This document shows positions 14,270-26,833 of a stretch of 64,000 bases of DNA, piece by piece. Within the stretch, counting starts at the first letter, position 1. Each line of letters begins with the position of its first letter. Under the pieces are notes generated by a model. It had not been told where the DNA came from and searched no databases. It saw only the letters and a list, made by a program, of their open reading frames with translations. A program made the position numbers and the translations under genes. Source of the stretch: Phorcus lineatus (taxonomy: Eukaryota > Mollusca > Gastropoda > Trochida > Trochidae). The stretch is from contig OV121085.1 in NCBI GenBank assembly GCA_921293015.1, positions 21,775,911 to 21,839,910 on the forward strand, written 5' to 3'.

Positions 14270-14735
14270 TTAAAGTGACACAGAGTATGTTTCATGATTT
14301 TTAATTTGGCTTTGGTAAGAGCCAAAGTACCTTATGACCTGAGTTAAGTTAAAATCGCCGCCCTAAACTTGCATCTTTGGCTTTAAAATGCCAAAATTAT
14401 GATATTTTCTTGTTTTCACTGATAATTGGAAAACGGCCCTATAAATGTTAAAAATTCGAAATTATGTGTCCAATTAACGTGTATATTAATTAAATGACTT
14501 ACTGAACACTATCAACCAAAATTTGTGTTGGTGTCTGCAGTAAATAAGGTTCCGCGCGCGCCACTGTCCGGATTTCTATAACAAATAACGACATTAACTC
14601 GTTCATTGTCAATATTCTGAACTGATAAGCATTAGGATTAATATTTTCTGAAACAACCACTACTTCTCGATGAAAAAACACCATTTGTGAAGTTTGACAT
14701 ATTTGACTCCAACAACATACTCTGTGCCCCTTTAA
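14270..14735 (+). mobile_element. TTAA-flanked MITE, copy 1
   Basis: Begins TTAAAGTGACACAGAGTATG and ends CATACTCTGTGCCCCTTTAA, so the termini are inverted repeats with two differences inside TTAA borders. It is nearly identical along its length to 51892-52368, including a GCGCGCGCCACTGTCCGG centre. A short minus-strand frame persists in both copies but has no recognisable domain. TTAA borders suggest mobilisation by a piggyBac-type transposase (inference). Confidence 0.8.
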
Positions 14736-14743
14736 GATATATG

Positions 14744-14782
14744 ACTCTTGAAAGCGGCGTTAAACCCCATATCACCTCACCT
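14744..14782 (+). mobile_element. SINE tail fragment
   Basis: CTCTTGAAAGCGGCGTTAAACC followed by CCATATCACCTCACC, the 3' tail of the same SINE family. It begins only a few bases after the right end of the MITE at 14270-14735; no SINE body is found on the other side of that MITE. Confidence 0.55.
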
Positions 14783-15610
14783 TATATGCTGAATATAGAT
14801 ATTCTATGTTGAAATATGTAACGGATAACTGTATTGGTTGAGTTTTATCAACCATCAATTTTAAAGTAAAACGATTGACATTTAAACCAAGATTATACAA
14901 TATAAAACATTTTTTAAAAACTATGGACAAGTTCTTGGTACATGAAACAAACACATTTTGAAATTATTATTGAAAATGTCAAAGATATCTACCATCATGA
15001 AATCGCGTATTAATATATCATCTTAGAATAGGCTAGAACATATATTCATAAATTGCATTTTCAAGATCCTTACAACTAAAATGGTTACGCAAATGCTGTT
15101 AAAATCAAGCGAAAACCTTATATTTGCCTTTTCTAATTTCCGAGTTTTTATTATTCTAAATCTGTTGGTGTAGAAGGGAAGGCAACCAGCAGGACACAGT
15201 GAGTCCTGTAGTTCAATGTTTTTGAGTACATCGCCAAAGCCGAGAACAAGTTGAAGTGAGTATCATTTTTGTACATGTAAGTCCCCTACGAATATATCCA
15301 CTCTCATACCTATATCTCCCTGTGTATCGTGGTCGTGATAAAGGGTAAGAATAACCTAAAACCTCTTTACACTTCGTTGCAAACACCAAATTACGTATTG
15401 TAAGTATATGTAACTAGTTTTGAAACAGAATGATATACGAGAAGCGCCTACCTTTTCAGGTAATGAAGGTTGATACAGGAGTATTTCACAAGAACATGGT
15501 AAAAATCCAATCACTTGGCCATAAAATTGAAAGCTCACTCCTCGCTAATGATGAAATAAATCCCACACACTAGTGGTGAGGTGGATCGCCTTCAGCGGCA
15601 TGGGATTCTA

Positions 15611-16222
15611 TGTAGACTCTAGGTAAGCTTATGAACAGTGGAAAGTGGACTTGAGATGCCTTATAGACTCAAGGTAAGCTTATGAACAGTTGTCGTAGGG
15701 CTGGGGATGCCTTATAGACTCAAGGTAAGCTTATGAGCAGTGGCTGGTGTGTTGGAGATGCTATATAAACTCAAGGTAAGCTTATGAACAGTGGAAAATG
15801 GGCTAGAGATGCCTTATAGTCTCAAGGTAAGCTTATGAACAGCTGTCGTAGGGCTGGGGATGCCTTATAGACTCAAGGTCAGCTTATGAACAGTGGAGAG
15901 TGGGCTACAGAGATGCCTTATAGACTCAGGGTAAGCTTATGAACAGTTGTCGTAGGACTGGGGATGCCTTATAGACTCAAGGTAAGCTTATGAGCAGTGG
16001 CTGGTGTGTTGGAGATGCTATATAGACTCAAGGTAAGCTTATGATCAGTGGAGAATGGGCTAGAGATGCCTTATAGACTCAAGGTAAGCTTATGAACAGT
16101 TGTCGTAGGGCTGGGGATGCCTTATAGACTCAAGGTAAGCTTATGAACAGTGGAGAGTGGACGAGAGATGCCTTATAGACCCTAGGTAAGCTTAGAAACA
16201 GTTGCCGTTGAGATGCTCTGCG
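15611..16222. repeat. 51-bp minisatellite with ABCAB higher-order order, 12 units
   Basis: AGGTAAGCTTATG recurs at 15621, 15672, 15723, 15774, 15825 and on to 16184, almost always 51 bp apart (one unit has a 2-bp insertion). The variable half of each unit falls into three types: A (GTGGAGAGTGGGCTAGAGATG-like), B (GTTGTCGTAGGGCTGGGGATG-like) and C (GTGGCTGGTGTGTTGGAGATG-like). The order is A B C A B A B C A B A plus a decayed B. No long frame crosses it. Confidence 0.92.
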
Positions 16223-16435
16223 AATAGAAACGAAATTGTTGACTTCGGGTGTCTTTCGCCCTCATGCTTGACGACATGTGTAGAATAGGTAAGTATACTA
16301 AAATATGCAGAGATGGTGTCAATATTATTCGTTCATGAAAAGTCAGAGGACCAGGAGAAGTATTTATAAAAAGTGATCGATCATGCACAAAGTTTATACT
16401 TTAAACACGTCTTTTCATACTGCAATCAAAGAATC

Positions 16436-17093
16436 AAACACGTATATACTCACAGTATGCATTATCAAACATGTACATGTACATACCCATAGTATGCATT
16501 ATCAAACATGTACATGTACATACCCATAGTATGCATTATCAAACATGTACATGTATATACTCATAGTATGCATTATCAAACATGTACATGTATATACCCA
16601 TAGTATGCATTATCAAACATGTGCATACCCATAGTATGCATTATCAAACATGTACATGTATATACCCATAGTATGCATTATCAAACATGTACATGTACAT
16701 ACCCATAGTATGCATTATCAAACATGTACATGTGTATACCCATAGTATGCATTATCAAACATGTACATGTACATACCCATAGTATGCATTATCAAACATG
16801 TACATGTACATACCCATAGTATGCATTATCAAACATGTACATGTATATACTCATAGTATGCATTATCAAACATGTACATGTATATACCCATAGTATGCAT
16901 TATCAAACATGTGCATACCCATAGTATGCATTATCAAACATGTACATGTGCATACCCATAGTATGCATTATCAAACATGTACATGTACATACCCATAGTA
17001 TGCATTATCAAACATGTACATGTACATACCCATAGTATGCATTATCAAACATGTACATGTACATACTCATAGTATGCATTATCAAACATGTAT
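16436..17093. repeat. 37-bp satellite array with a 290-bp higher-order duplication, 18 units
   Basis: AGTATGCATTATCAAACATG occurs 18 times from 16454 to 17071 at 37-bp spacing, except two 31-bp units. The pattern from 16491 to 16780 (eight units, one short, one with TACTCAT instead of TACCCAT) recurs at +290 bp, showing block duplication. The palindrome ACATGTACATGT is in most units. Confidence 0.93.
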
Positions 17094-17610
17094 TAGCTAA
17101 AATCCATAAAACAATTAACAGTTGCTAAAACATTTACTCTTCAAATAAACATTAAAAAGGATTTAAATTAAATTAAGTATCCCACGTTTTGTTGGTGATT
17201 GATGACGTTTAGTCGCCACAATTTTTTAAACATGAGCGTCACGAATAGATTTCGTACGAGGAAAGAATCGTTAGTTTGAGTTTGTTTAAGGCTTATGTTA
17301 ACAAAGATCTGAGCTTCCTTGTTTACATGTCCAATGAATATTATATGAATACATGCACGTTATCAAAATACATCGTGTTGATAACAATGTAAGTATGAAA
17401 CATACATTACCAGCCCTTTTTTAACATCATTAGGTACATTTTGTGAACCTGCGTCACTCAGTTGTTAATTGTCAGGTCAGTCACCTGAAATCTCAGTGCT
17501 TCACAACCCGATACAGTACCATGGCAGTCACTTGTATTGCAGAATGAATCATGGTTTAAAATGTCATAATTCATTTATTAAGCTTCTAGACTGCTAAATG
17601 TATCAGAGAT

Positions 17611-17688
17611 GGTAACTAATATAGATGGACTACTATTACTACAAGTCTAGGTAACTAATATAGATGGATTACTATTACTACAAGTCTA
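17611..17688. repeat. 39-bp tandem duplication
   Basis: GGTAACTAATATAGATGGAC through AAGTCTA is present twice head to tail with one C/T difference. Confidence 0.85.
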
Positions 17689-17883
17689 GGACTACAGAAA
17701 ATCTCCTTTATCTGTGGCTTCGTCATCAACTAAGAACTGATGCTCAACCAGTAGCTGGATACACATACAAGATACTAACTAACACTGTTCTCCGCCATGC
17801 CATCTCTATTCATTACAATAACCAATGGTAAAAAGTACCCAAATAACCAAACCAACATCTTTAATGATGCATTCTTTCAACAG

Positions 17884-17912
17884 TTCAAAGAGTGTGTCGT
17901 TTACTTCACAAG
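17884..17912 (+). CDS. possible 29-nt microexon, unrecognised
   Basis: The acceptor GCATTCTTTCAACAG and the donor ACAAG|GTATGT surround 29 bases readable as FKECVVYFT. No partner exon was identified and 29 nt is too little for homology. It could equally be chance splice-like sequence. Confidence 0.15.
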
Positions 17913-19337
17913 GTATGTTATATGAAATTTATTACTGTTTAAGAGATGAATAAGAATGGCGAACGTAAACATACAAATCGATTTATATATCCAAGCCAAT
18001 ACCATGAGCACAGTAGAAAGCCCTGTCAGTTTGCTGCCCCATGACTGGTTTTGGGGCAGACAGTGAGTGGAGAATAACAGAAATGTTCCTACTTGGGAGG
18101 TGGCCTATGACCTTATGTGTAATGGGGTGAGTGATAACTAGCATGTGTAACAATTGGAGAACTCCAATCGGAAACATGGCAATCGACTTTGTACAAAATT
18201 CGTAAAAGTCTAATTACACATTTGCTCGTGTAAGCACATCCATGTTATCTATACAAGAAACTGACTAGGGCAAGTTCACCCCTGAAAGTATGTCTTGCAC
18301 AACCCCGAGAGGCTGAAAATCAATTGTGAACGACCTTCAACAGATTTTTCCAACTGCTGGGCCATCTCCACAAATCATCAGAAAGACGAGCACGTTTTTT
18401 GCTGATGCTATTGCCCGTGCCCAGTAGATCATCAGCCCCTGTCTGTTTGTTTATCAGCTTCACGCCGGGGTGTCTTTTGCGTCTAGGTAATCTAGACTAA
18501 ATGTGTTAGCTTCCTCCGTTACCTGGATAGCAAATATTTTCATTTGGACATTTCAATAACAAAATCTCGAATGTATGAAAGCAATGCTTTGAGTTGTAAG
18601 ATGCATTGTTGTAACAAGTGTTTTTGGAAGGTTTGCAAGTTAACAGTAAAAGATACAAATTTAATTAATGTTTGATTGTTTAACCCTTCATCTCAATTTT
18701 AATTCTAAAGGGAAATATGGTGGTAAAATTATATATGAACCCCGTGTCCTCTTCAAATAAGTTGATGCTGGGTAAGTTGAATGAGCAGGTACGTTTATTT
18801 GGTGCGCCTAGTAACAGCACTGATTGTAGTTCAAGACAGTTTATACTGTGATGTATACGATTCTTTAATCATGCGATCGACAATTAAGGAAAATATCACT
18901 ATACAAGTGATATATAAGTGAATGATTATTAGCTGAAAGCTCAATAATATAATTCAGAAATGATAAAATACTGTGCAAGCACATAGCACAGTCGATTTAT
19001 CTTATTCATTCCAGCGTAAATGTCGGTTCAATAAATCTATCCAGAGTAAACCACCCGCGTCTGATGAGTTAAATGTTCACTGTTTCCTACTATATCAAAT
19101 TCCATTATTAAACGTTCCACTCGCTGAGGCCAATATTTTCACGAATATTATCAAACCGAAAAAAACGCTGAAATAGGGCGAATAAATGCTGTTTGTAGTT
19201 TCTGTGTGTGACTCAAATAACATGGCCGACGCCTCGCTGGTTGACGACATTTTACGGTCAATTTGACGATGATGAAAGCACTTATAGAAAATTAGCTCCA
19301 AGGTATCCTCCTTCCCCCCTCCCTCCTAGCTTCTACT
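17913..19337. other. no feature seen
   Basis: Between the possible microexon and the C run I find no repeat or coding segment with support. Confidence 0.45.
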
Positions 19338-19357
19338 CCCCCCCCCCCCCCCCCCCC
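19338..19357. repeat. 20-base C homopolymer
   Basis: Twenty consecutive C after a CTCC-rich stretch. Long G/C runs are rare and error-prone in assemblies. Confidence 0.9.
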
Positions 19358-22300
19358 TAAACTTTATTCACATCACTTGTTGCGTCTTACATTGCGACCC
19401 ATCTCATTAGCTCATTGACCTTTCAAAGACACGAAAAGTTTTTTGAAGTCGAAAGAGTCTACGGATTTGTGTTCTTAAGGACATTAAACTTACCCTCGAG
19501 CGCGTGATTAACATATAACATTTACCTATTACCTATATATGTATTATATGTATTAGTTATAGTGTCTCAAAGAGCATACAATGGCTGGTTATTTAACATA
19601 TTTTTAATCTCTTATATCATGTCATATTGAAGAACTTGTGAGATTATATATATAGAATTTTTGAATGTAAACATTTTGGTTTACGATGTCTCTTTACCTT
19701 CAGACTAACACATATATACCAAGGGACGACTTCTCACAGAAACGTTACAAATGTTTCTTAAAAACGCTTTGAATCTTAGACTAACACCAGGTCATGGAAA
19801 ATTTCATTCTAAAAAATGAATATTTTTTCAAATAAAGGAAATGTTGTTGAATCCAAATCTGTATTTAGAATTTCTTTCAGTAACAACAGTCTGTTGGTTA
19901 GGCTGATTACGACTCTGTACACGATCAGACGTAATTCCCTACACGATCTTTGTCAGGAAATAATGGAAGAAACACGATTTTCTTAAAAACCAACAGGTTT
20001 AATTTGCCGACATCATGAATATATAAACATGGCTTATTCCCAGACAAAAGCAAGGATAAACCCGAGACAATAATTTAAATGGACGTCTTGGTGTAAAATC
20101 CAGACAGTTGCCATGACTTGGGAAACACTGCTTTCAGTTTTAACCAAATGTCATAAATTTCCATTATAACTTAATCTTCGTTTAAAATTGAGCCACAGAT
20201 CAACAGCTGAAAGGAATCTTACAATTGTTAAATCCATAAGTGTTCACCTCTCTATATATCTGTGTATAGTCGTTACGAGTAAATGTCAAACAGTTCATAT
20301 TTTCACGCCTAATGGAATAAAGACAAAATAACTCACTAATAGCATGATCCGAACTTAAATTTATCATATGCATTTTTTTAATATGGACATTTCCCCCGAA
20401 GTTTGCTTAACCACTATACCGGATATCAAGACTGAAACCCAGACACTACAGTCGAGACTTGGCAAGCATTTTCTGCTGTACTAACCAGTAATCCGAGCTA
20501 CCTGTTAGTTTTGGAGTTAACGGGTCGTGACGAGACAATTACAGTGACCAGATGTGTTATATATAGAAGATGCTTGCTGGGTCATATCAGTGGGTATAAA
20601 CTTAGATCCTCTATATAAAACCTGTGTCTGTAGGGCAACCCTAACATGTAATGTCATTGTACTTTGCCTCGTAGTCCTAGTAGTTGCACTCGTGGTTTGC
20701 ATTTCAATGCCACGTGTGATAAAATGTAACGTATTTGCTTTTCAGACGGAATATGAATCAGGACTAGCGTGAACTCGTTGCAAAGACGAACACACTTCAC
20801 AATGATTATGGATATCACCTAAATAAATACACCTTATTTCAATATACATCCACCATTCTTTAGAAGAATCATGTCGTCGTAGATCTGATAGGATCTTTGT
20901 TTGAGATGAAATAGTGTGACATCATTTGTACTGTAAAATCAGATATGTCATGATAATGTAGAGGTATTCTCCTGGTTTATTCACAGAATCTTAAGTCGTA
21001 TTTAGTTCAAGAACTGCAATAATTAATTTCGCCTGACACCAAGATGACATGTTGAGTGTAGTTGTATAATAAGTGGACTATAGATTACACAGTACACAGA
21101 ACAACATGGGTGACAGAATGAATACCAATTTATAAAACAATTTGAATATTCTCTAAATCCATGGAATCTAATGTTAGAATGTATTTAGCATGAAACATCT
21201 TGGGCATTTTGCATCGTGCATCTTAAGTTACGGTACAACAGGGACAAACAGCTTCTTAATTAAATAGAGTTGAGCTACTGTACACACCAGATTGGGTATG
21301 CCATGCAATGCCTCGTAAGAACAAACCCTATGCAGTTAACGCTTGGTTTGAGCTTTGCTAAATTCTCGGTCATGCAGATTAAATATACAAAGGTAATCTC
21401 TGTCTACCATAACCTGATAAATTCGACGTCAACCTGTTAGAGACGAACCCTCTCATGAAGTATAAGAAACAACTTTTCGTAGTTACTTTCGCCCTGTCCT
21501 TAACTTTAATTATTCAATATCAGTTGGAGCAGACATTAGCACGTCTCTGTTCACAAATAGTACGGACTTCCTGTTTCTATGCTGATTCGGTAATAACGAA
21601 ATTATATATTAATGACCATCTAAACATTTGAACTGTTGTTGAACTATCATACTCTTGTGATTATTTTATATATTTTTAGATAAAGAACCTTCTGAACAAT
21701 AACGTGTCAGAAAGTGATTGCCAATTGTTCGTTGTTGTGTTTTTTATGGTAACTTAATATTATCGAAAACCAGTTAGCTTAGGGATGAATAAAACAACTA
21801 TGATCATTTGATATTTGATAACAAGGTGTATGTTTAGAATAAAGTCTACACCGATCTACAACCAGGATGTTCTGGCCGTATGGGAATCGCAGTAGGAAAT
21901 TCATATCAATGCCAATATGCGCTTCCTGAATCTTGGATTTTGTATGCATCAAACACGTTTACCTTAGGTCAAGCCCTTGCTCTATTAACATGGCATGGAC
22001 GATGAAATATATTGAATCCAATTCATAACGTTGAAACATGCTAACATCTCTATGTAGGAGAATAAAGCTATATAGGTAAGAAACATCAGATAATGATAGT
22101 CTCAAGCAGTAACACTTGGACTCCAACTTGGATGAATTAATATACCGAATATTCTGTGTCGTTGACATCAGTAATTTACTCAAGTATATCCATGATTCAT
22201 ATTCAGTGACACGCTCTATGAAATATGATTAACTTGGACGTCTATGAGGCATGGAAGGTCCAACGTATTTTTCATAGAAGAAGGAAAATCATTATCATAA

Positions 22301-22789
22301 TGTCTACCTCACATTTATGTCATGGTGTCGCGTTTTTATTTTTTTCTGATAATGTTAATACATCATCAAGTCAACATGAAACATTTTGTGACATTTGAGA
22401 CTTCAATGTAGTCAACGGAATTATAACAATTTAAACAATGAAAAACAGCACAAAAGAATGTAATACTGTATAACATATATCTAAATATCCCTACGGCATA
22501 CAAACATTCTTGCACGTGTATACTACCCATTCTATCTAAAACGGACAATCAGAAAAACTGCCATTAAATGCCTTACCTTTAGAATATCGGGGTTAAAACG
22601 ACGATTTCTACTCATGTTGAATAATGATGTTAAACGTGTGTCAAAACAAAGCACAGGTAAATCCGAAACATTGTGAATCTATCGCTGAGACCCCCATTAC
22701 AGGTAAATATCCCTGCTACAATTGCGATCCGTCGTCGAAGGCTAGAACCGTCACACTGTGTTGACATGCAGAGAGCAACAGGCTCGTGG
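19358..22789. other. no gene supported
   Basis: A 72-codon frame at 20554-20772 has a valine/leucine-rich hydrophobic run and an acceptor-like TTTGCTTTTCAG near its end, but no homology or donor. Confidence 0.4.
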
Positions 22790-23165
22790 ATTAGTTACAA
22801 CGTAAATCTCTCCTCAGTGGAGTTGCATGGTTGGAGGGGGCGTTCCGGGAAGGGGGGCGTCTTCAGAGTCAAGGGGGAAGTGTGTGGGTAAGGGAAGAAA
22901 GGAGGAGCAGGGAAAGAGATATAATAGTTAGTAAAGGGGAAAGCGTGTGTAAGTTGGGAGATTGGATAATGGTGCATGTGCGGCTTATGTGGTGATGAAG
23001 AGAGGTTTTTGGGTATTTGTGTTGGAATACACTCTTTGTGTTTGGGTGGGGGAAGGCTAGGGCAGAGCGAGTATGGTTGTTTTGGAGTTTTGTTAAACTT
23101 TCTTTTTGAGGTGGGTGGGTAGGTTCTTTTGGGCCGAGGGGCGTTGTCGCTAGGCAGAGGTGTCC
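22790..23165. repeat. G-rich purine/GT-biased tract
   Basis: The plus strand is strongly enriched in G with GGGGG, GGGAAGG and GGTGGGTGGG blocks and is poor in C. The minus-strand 126-codon proline-rich frame is a by-product of this composition. Several G runs could form a quadruplex. I see no family. Confidence 0.55.
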
Positions 23166-23565
23166 TTATGTTCATCTTACCTACATAGCCCTAGGTTAAC
23201 ATAACAAATCCTACCATTACAATGTTGGGTTTTGTTGATTTGATTGCTTATCCCTGGAATGTTGGCTTGGTAATAGGGGATCGAACTTATAAGGGAAGTG
23301 ACTCGAGAAAGGTATTAGTTTAAAACGCGCTGAGGAGACACGTGAATCGAAGACGTCTTAGTGTAACTTCATGTTTGTTTAAGTTGTGTCTTATGTCACT
23401 GAATTGTGTTGTATCGCAATCCCGTAATGATTGTTGCATTATTGTTTGAAATTGCAATTGCGCGAGAACAAATTATGTTTTATACCGAATTTTTTATATG
23501 GCAATGCCGTTTGAAGTATTGCACAATTGTATGAATCGTGATTCCTATAAATGCATTCTAAACAG

Positions 23566-23866
23566 GCTCGCCTAGTGAAGTTCTACTCGTATCAAATCCT
23601 CATATGAACTTGGAGTCACAGGAGGAGAAAGACCATGGTAGATGAGCCTGGCTATCGGAGGAAATCTCAGGAATTTTTGGGCGTTTAATTTAGATAAGAT
23701 GGTAACTGAAAACATTAGATCAATAGGACGATAACATCTACAATAAATCATTTAGGATTTCTCATTTTTTTCTTTTCTTTTAGGCATCACAGAGGAAAAT
23801 GACATGGAGACCATCGAAGTGTTCACACAAAAAGGATTAATAAAATGTAGAAAATGTCTCAAGTAA
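23566..23866 (+). CDS. possible last two exons of an unrecognised gene
   Basis: Exon 23566-23637 follows CTAAACAG, has two leading bases and 23 codons, and ends CATG|GTAGAT with one base left. Exon 23784-23866 follows a strong TTTTTTTCTTTTCTTTTAG, supplies GC to complete Gly, and reads ITEENDMETIEVFTQKG, then a CRKC motif, and TAA. AATAAA follows 61 bases later. Compatible phases and the poly(A) signal favour a real terminal pair; the donor is weak and no homology is recognised. Confidence 0.3.
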
Positions 23867-23926
23867 ACTGGAAAAAAGTAAACCTCGATTAAAAAGATTC
23901 AAGGAAAAATGTTGTTAATGCTGTGA

Positions 23927-23932
23927 AATAAA
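23927..23932 (+). promoter_or_regulatory. AATAAA poly(A) signal after candidate exon
   Basis: CTGTGAAATAAACAC lies 61 bases after the TAA of the exon ending at 23866. Meaningful only if that exon is real. Confidence 0.3.
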
Positions 23933-25412
23933 CACTTTGAAATGGTAATTTCCAGTAACCCCTTTTGCGTTTTCATGTAAAATTCACGCTGTTATAACAA
24001 TATCAAATACAGCTTACTTCCTAATATTTTGCTAATGATGATACTTAATTGAGCAGTTACATAATTAACTTGAACACAAAACACCAGTTCAATTATTCCT
24101 TTAATGAAATCAACCTGTCACTTTCATTAACAAACCAGGAAGTAAAAATCTCGTGTCTCATATTCACTTAACAACACTGTCAACACGATCGGGCCTTTTT
24201 GCGTTCGTCAACCATGTTAAATGTTGATTCTTTCAGATTTTTTTATTAGTTTACGAAACGTCATGTTCAAAAGAAAGAAGAAATCCATAATGGCAGAGCT
24301 TTTAATACAGTTAAATATGGCTCACAATTAACAAACATTATGTACTAACAAGGCGCTTTCAAATGTTGACAAGTCCCCATTCACTACTCTAGTGAAAGGA
24401 AGCCGGGAAACCCAAACTGTCGGTTTGTGAATAAGAACGACATTTGCATTTCATTCAACATTTAGAAAAGAAATATTGACATTTCTTCTTAAAAACGCGG
24501 TCACGGCGTAATCTTGAAAACTATGTAGCAAGTTGCCTCGAAGTTGTCAATTAAGATTACATAAAGTTGTTAACAAATACTCGTATTAAAGTTAAGGAGA
24601 TGTTGTTGTACAGCATATCTACTATCAAGACTGATGTCATTGACAGTAGTGGTCGAAAACAACAAATTAAATGGACTGTACATAGAGTTGTTGATGCATT
24701 TGGAATGGCATCGTGGTTTCGTCTGCCATTCAAAGCTCAGCTGATGACGATCAGTGATGGTCAGCAACACTAGGCGTGGTTAATCACTGAATGGGTGACC
24801 TGCTATATTTGTTAGAAGCTATTTCTTACCTCAAACTGATACGTAAGTTGTTACGAGTACTTGTCGTGTTACATGGGCCAAGTGACTTGACACAGATCTG
24901 CCCCTGTCAACCAAGCAGTAGTTCCCATATAAACATGATAGACGATTGTTTGTATTCCCAATAGGGAGTACATGCCCATAGCTAACTAACCATTGATAAT
25001 ATGTCAGCGCGTTGCATGGACATAAATATATTTCACAATGTCCCTTAGCACCAAAGCTTTACTCATACATACATGTATATGATTAAGAGAACTATTGCAG
25101 ATTCGTTTTTATCCGTACATCTGTTATTGAATGGAAACATAACACAAATGTGCACGTCGCCCTGTACGACTTTCAACTGTAACATCGAAGATAACATTGG
25201 CAGAATGGCATTAATGCTACCTGTTATTAAATCCGATTTTTTAGCGGAAAATAAATTCGCATTTAGAAATGAAGTTATAACATGGCACGCTTCCAATGAT
25301 CATACAGCACACCTAACACCTAACGCTGGGTAAATGATCGATTAACACGCTTGTAAATGATACCTTTGTATCGAAAGGAAAACAGATGAAGACAAGGCGT
25401 GAGCACATTAAG
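23933..25412. other. no feature seen
   Basis: Two mutually antisense short frames at 24.57-24.77 and 25.07-25.33 kb; neither resembles a known protein. Confidence 0.45.
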
Positions 25413-25620
25413 CAGGTGAGATTACAGGTGTAGCTAACGCTGCAGGTAGATACAAGGTGTGGGGAACGCAGCACGGATACACAGGTAAGTCAGGTAATAC
25501 TACAGATGTAACAAATGCTGCAGGTAGATGCAAGGTGTGGGGACTAATAGCAAGGCGAGACACGGGTTAGTCAGATGAGCTACATGTATCTAACGCCGTA
25601 GGTAGATGCACGTAGGTGCA
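25413..25620. repeat. ~80-bp imperfect tandem repeat, 2.5 units
   Basis: Units starting CAGGTGAG (25413), CAGGTAATAC (25491) and CAGATGAG (25572) share TGTA(G/A)C(T/A)AA(C/T)GC.G.AGGTAGAT.CA and GGTGTGGGGA. Divergence is about 25% by eye. Confidence 0.65.
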
Positions 25621-26833
25621 CGTCCCATGTCTGCAATGTTACCTGCGCTCGGGGATAATTGGATGATGACACTGAAGTCATCTGAGTCATACCTGTCTGA
25701 CTATTATACACCTTTCAGGTAGGTCGCCAATTACCAGGTCGATGTTAAGGTGCACATCTGACAGGTAGACAGAGAAACATAAACAAGTCGTCCTCAGGTG
25801 ATCGCTTCATCTGTTCGTGTTCAGTCGGCCACGATACGGTTGTAGAAGGGAAACTATGCAAAATTCTACAGAACAATGCGAAGGAATGTTTACACATTTA
25901 ACGCCTCTTATTTAACTCAAATAAAAACTGACCATTCAAAGAAATTCTTTTGTTTATTGACTTAATCTAGTGATCGCTGTACACATTGTTTTGGGGTTTT
26001 TTTTCCCATTGCGCGAAATAAGAGAGTATTGTAAAGGTTTACCTGATAATAGCAGCGGTTGTGGATTTGATAGAGGGATTAATGAGACAAGATATTCAAC
26101 AATATAATCGCCTGGTTTCCCTTCAAGATATCTTTGAATCATCAGTTGTGTACATGTGTGTTGTTCATTACAAAAATTCGTAGTATTTTCACTGTCTGCA
26201 GAATAACTGTAAATACTCTTTATACATTTTATAACCAACACTTTGACAGATCATCTTCAGCTCGTCTTATTTAAATAATCTCTTAATAGTCAATTGAATT
26301 AAAGTTTGATCTTTGTATGCACAAATATGACATATGACAACTGGAAGAGATCAGAGATACGTCGTTAGATATCTACATTAGTGATTGATAAGCACGGGAA
26401 GGCAATTCATAAAGGATTAGACGATTTGAAAAAGAAAAATAGTAATTCAATAACCATTTGGGGGATAAGTAGGTGGGGTACCATCATTTATCATTTTATA
26501 CACATGTATTGTTGATTGGTCAGAGGTCTGAAACTTAACCATGTCAGTCACGATGAAAAGGATTTTGATTTTGTGCTTTCAAAAAATGAATTCGATAAGA
26601 AAAACAGTTTGCATCATCTGTTCTTACTAACGGTTACCTATAAGTTGAGTAAACACTAGGTTTGGTTTAGCATTTATTACACAATATGTTTGATGGATAC
26701 GTTTATACTTAGAAAGATAGATACTTAACGTTCAACAACTTGTGGATATTCTGAGAACCCGAAGGGTTCGTGAGGATTAAAACCTGGCCAGGCAATTACA
26801 AAGACAAACAGTTACGGAACCAAAGAGATAGGT
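25621..26833. other. no feature seen
   Basis: AT-rich spacer before the CAGA array. Confidence 0.5.

Noticed and set aside
14499..14684. Minus-strand ORF also present at 52114-52317
   Set aside because: Both lie inside copies of the same MITE; the other four family copies do not preserve it.
22795..23175. 126-codon minus-strand proline-rich ORF
   Set aside because: Composition artefact of the G-rich plus strand; no motif, and the residue use follows the base bias.
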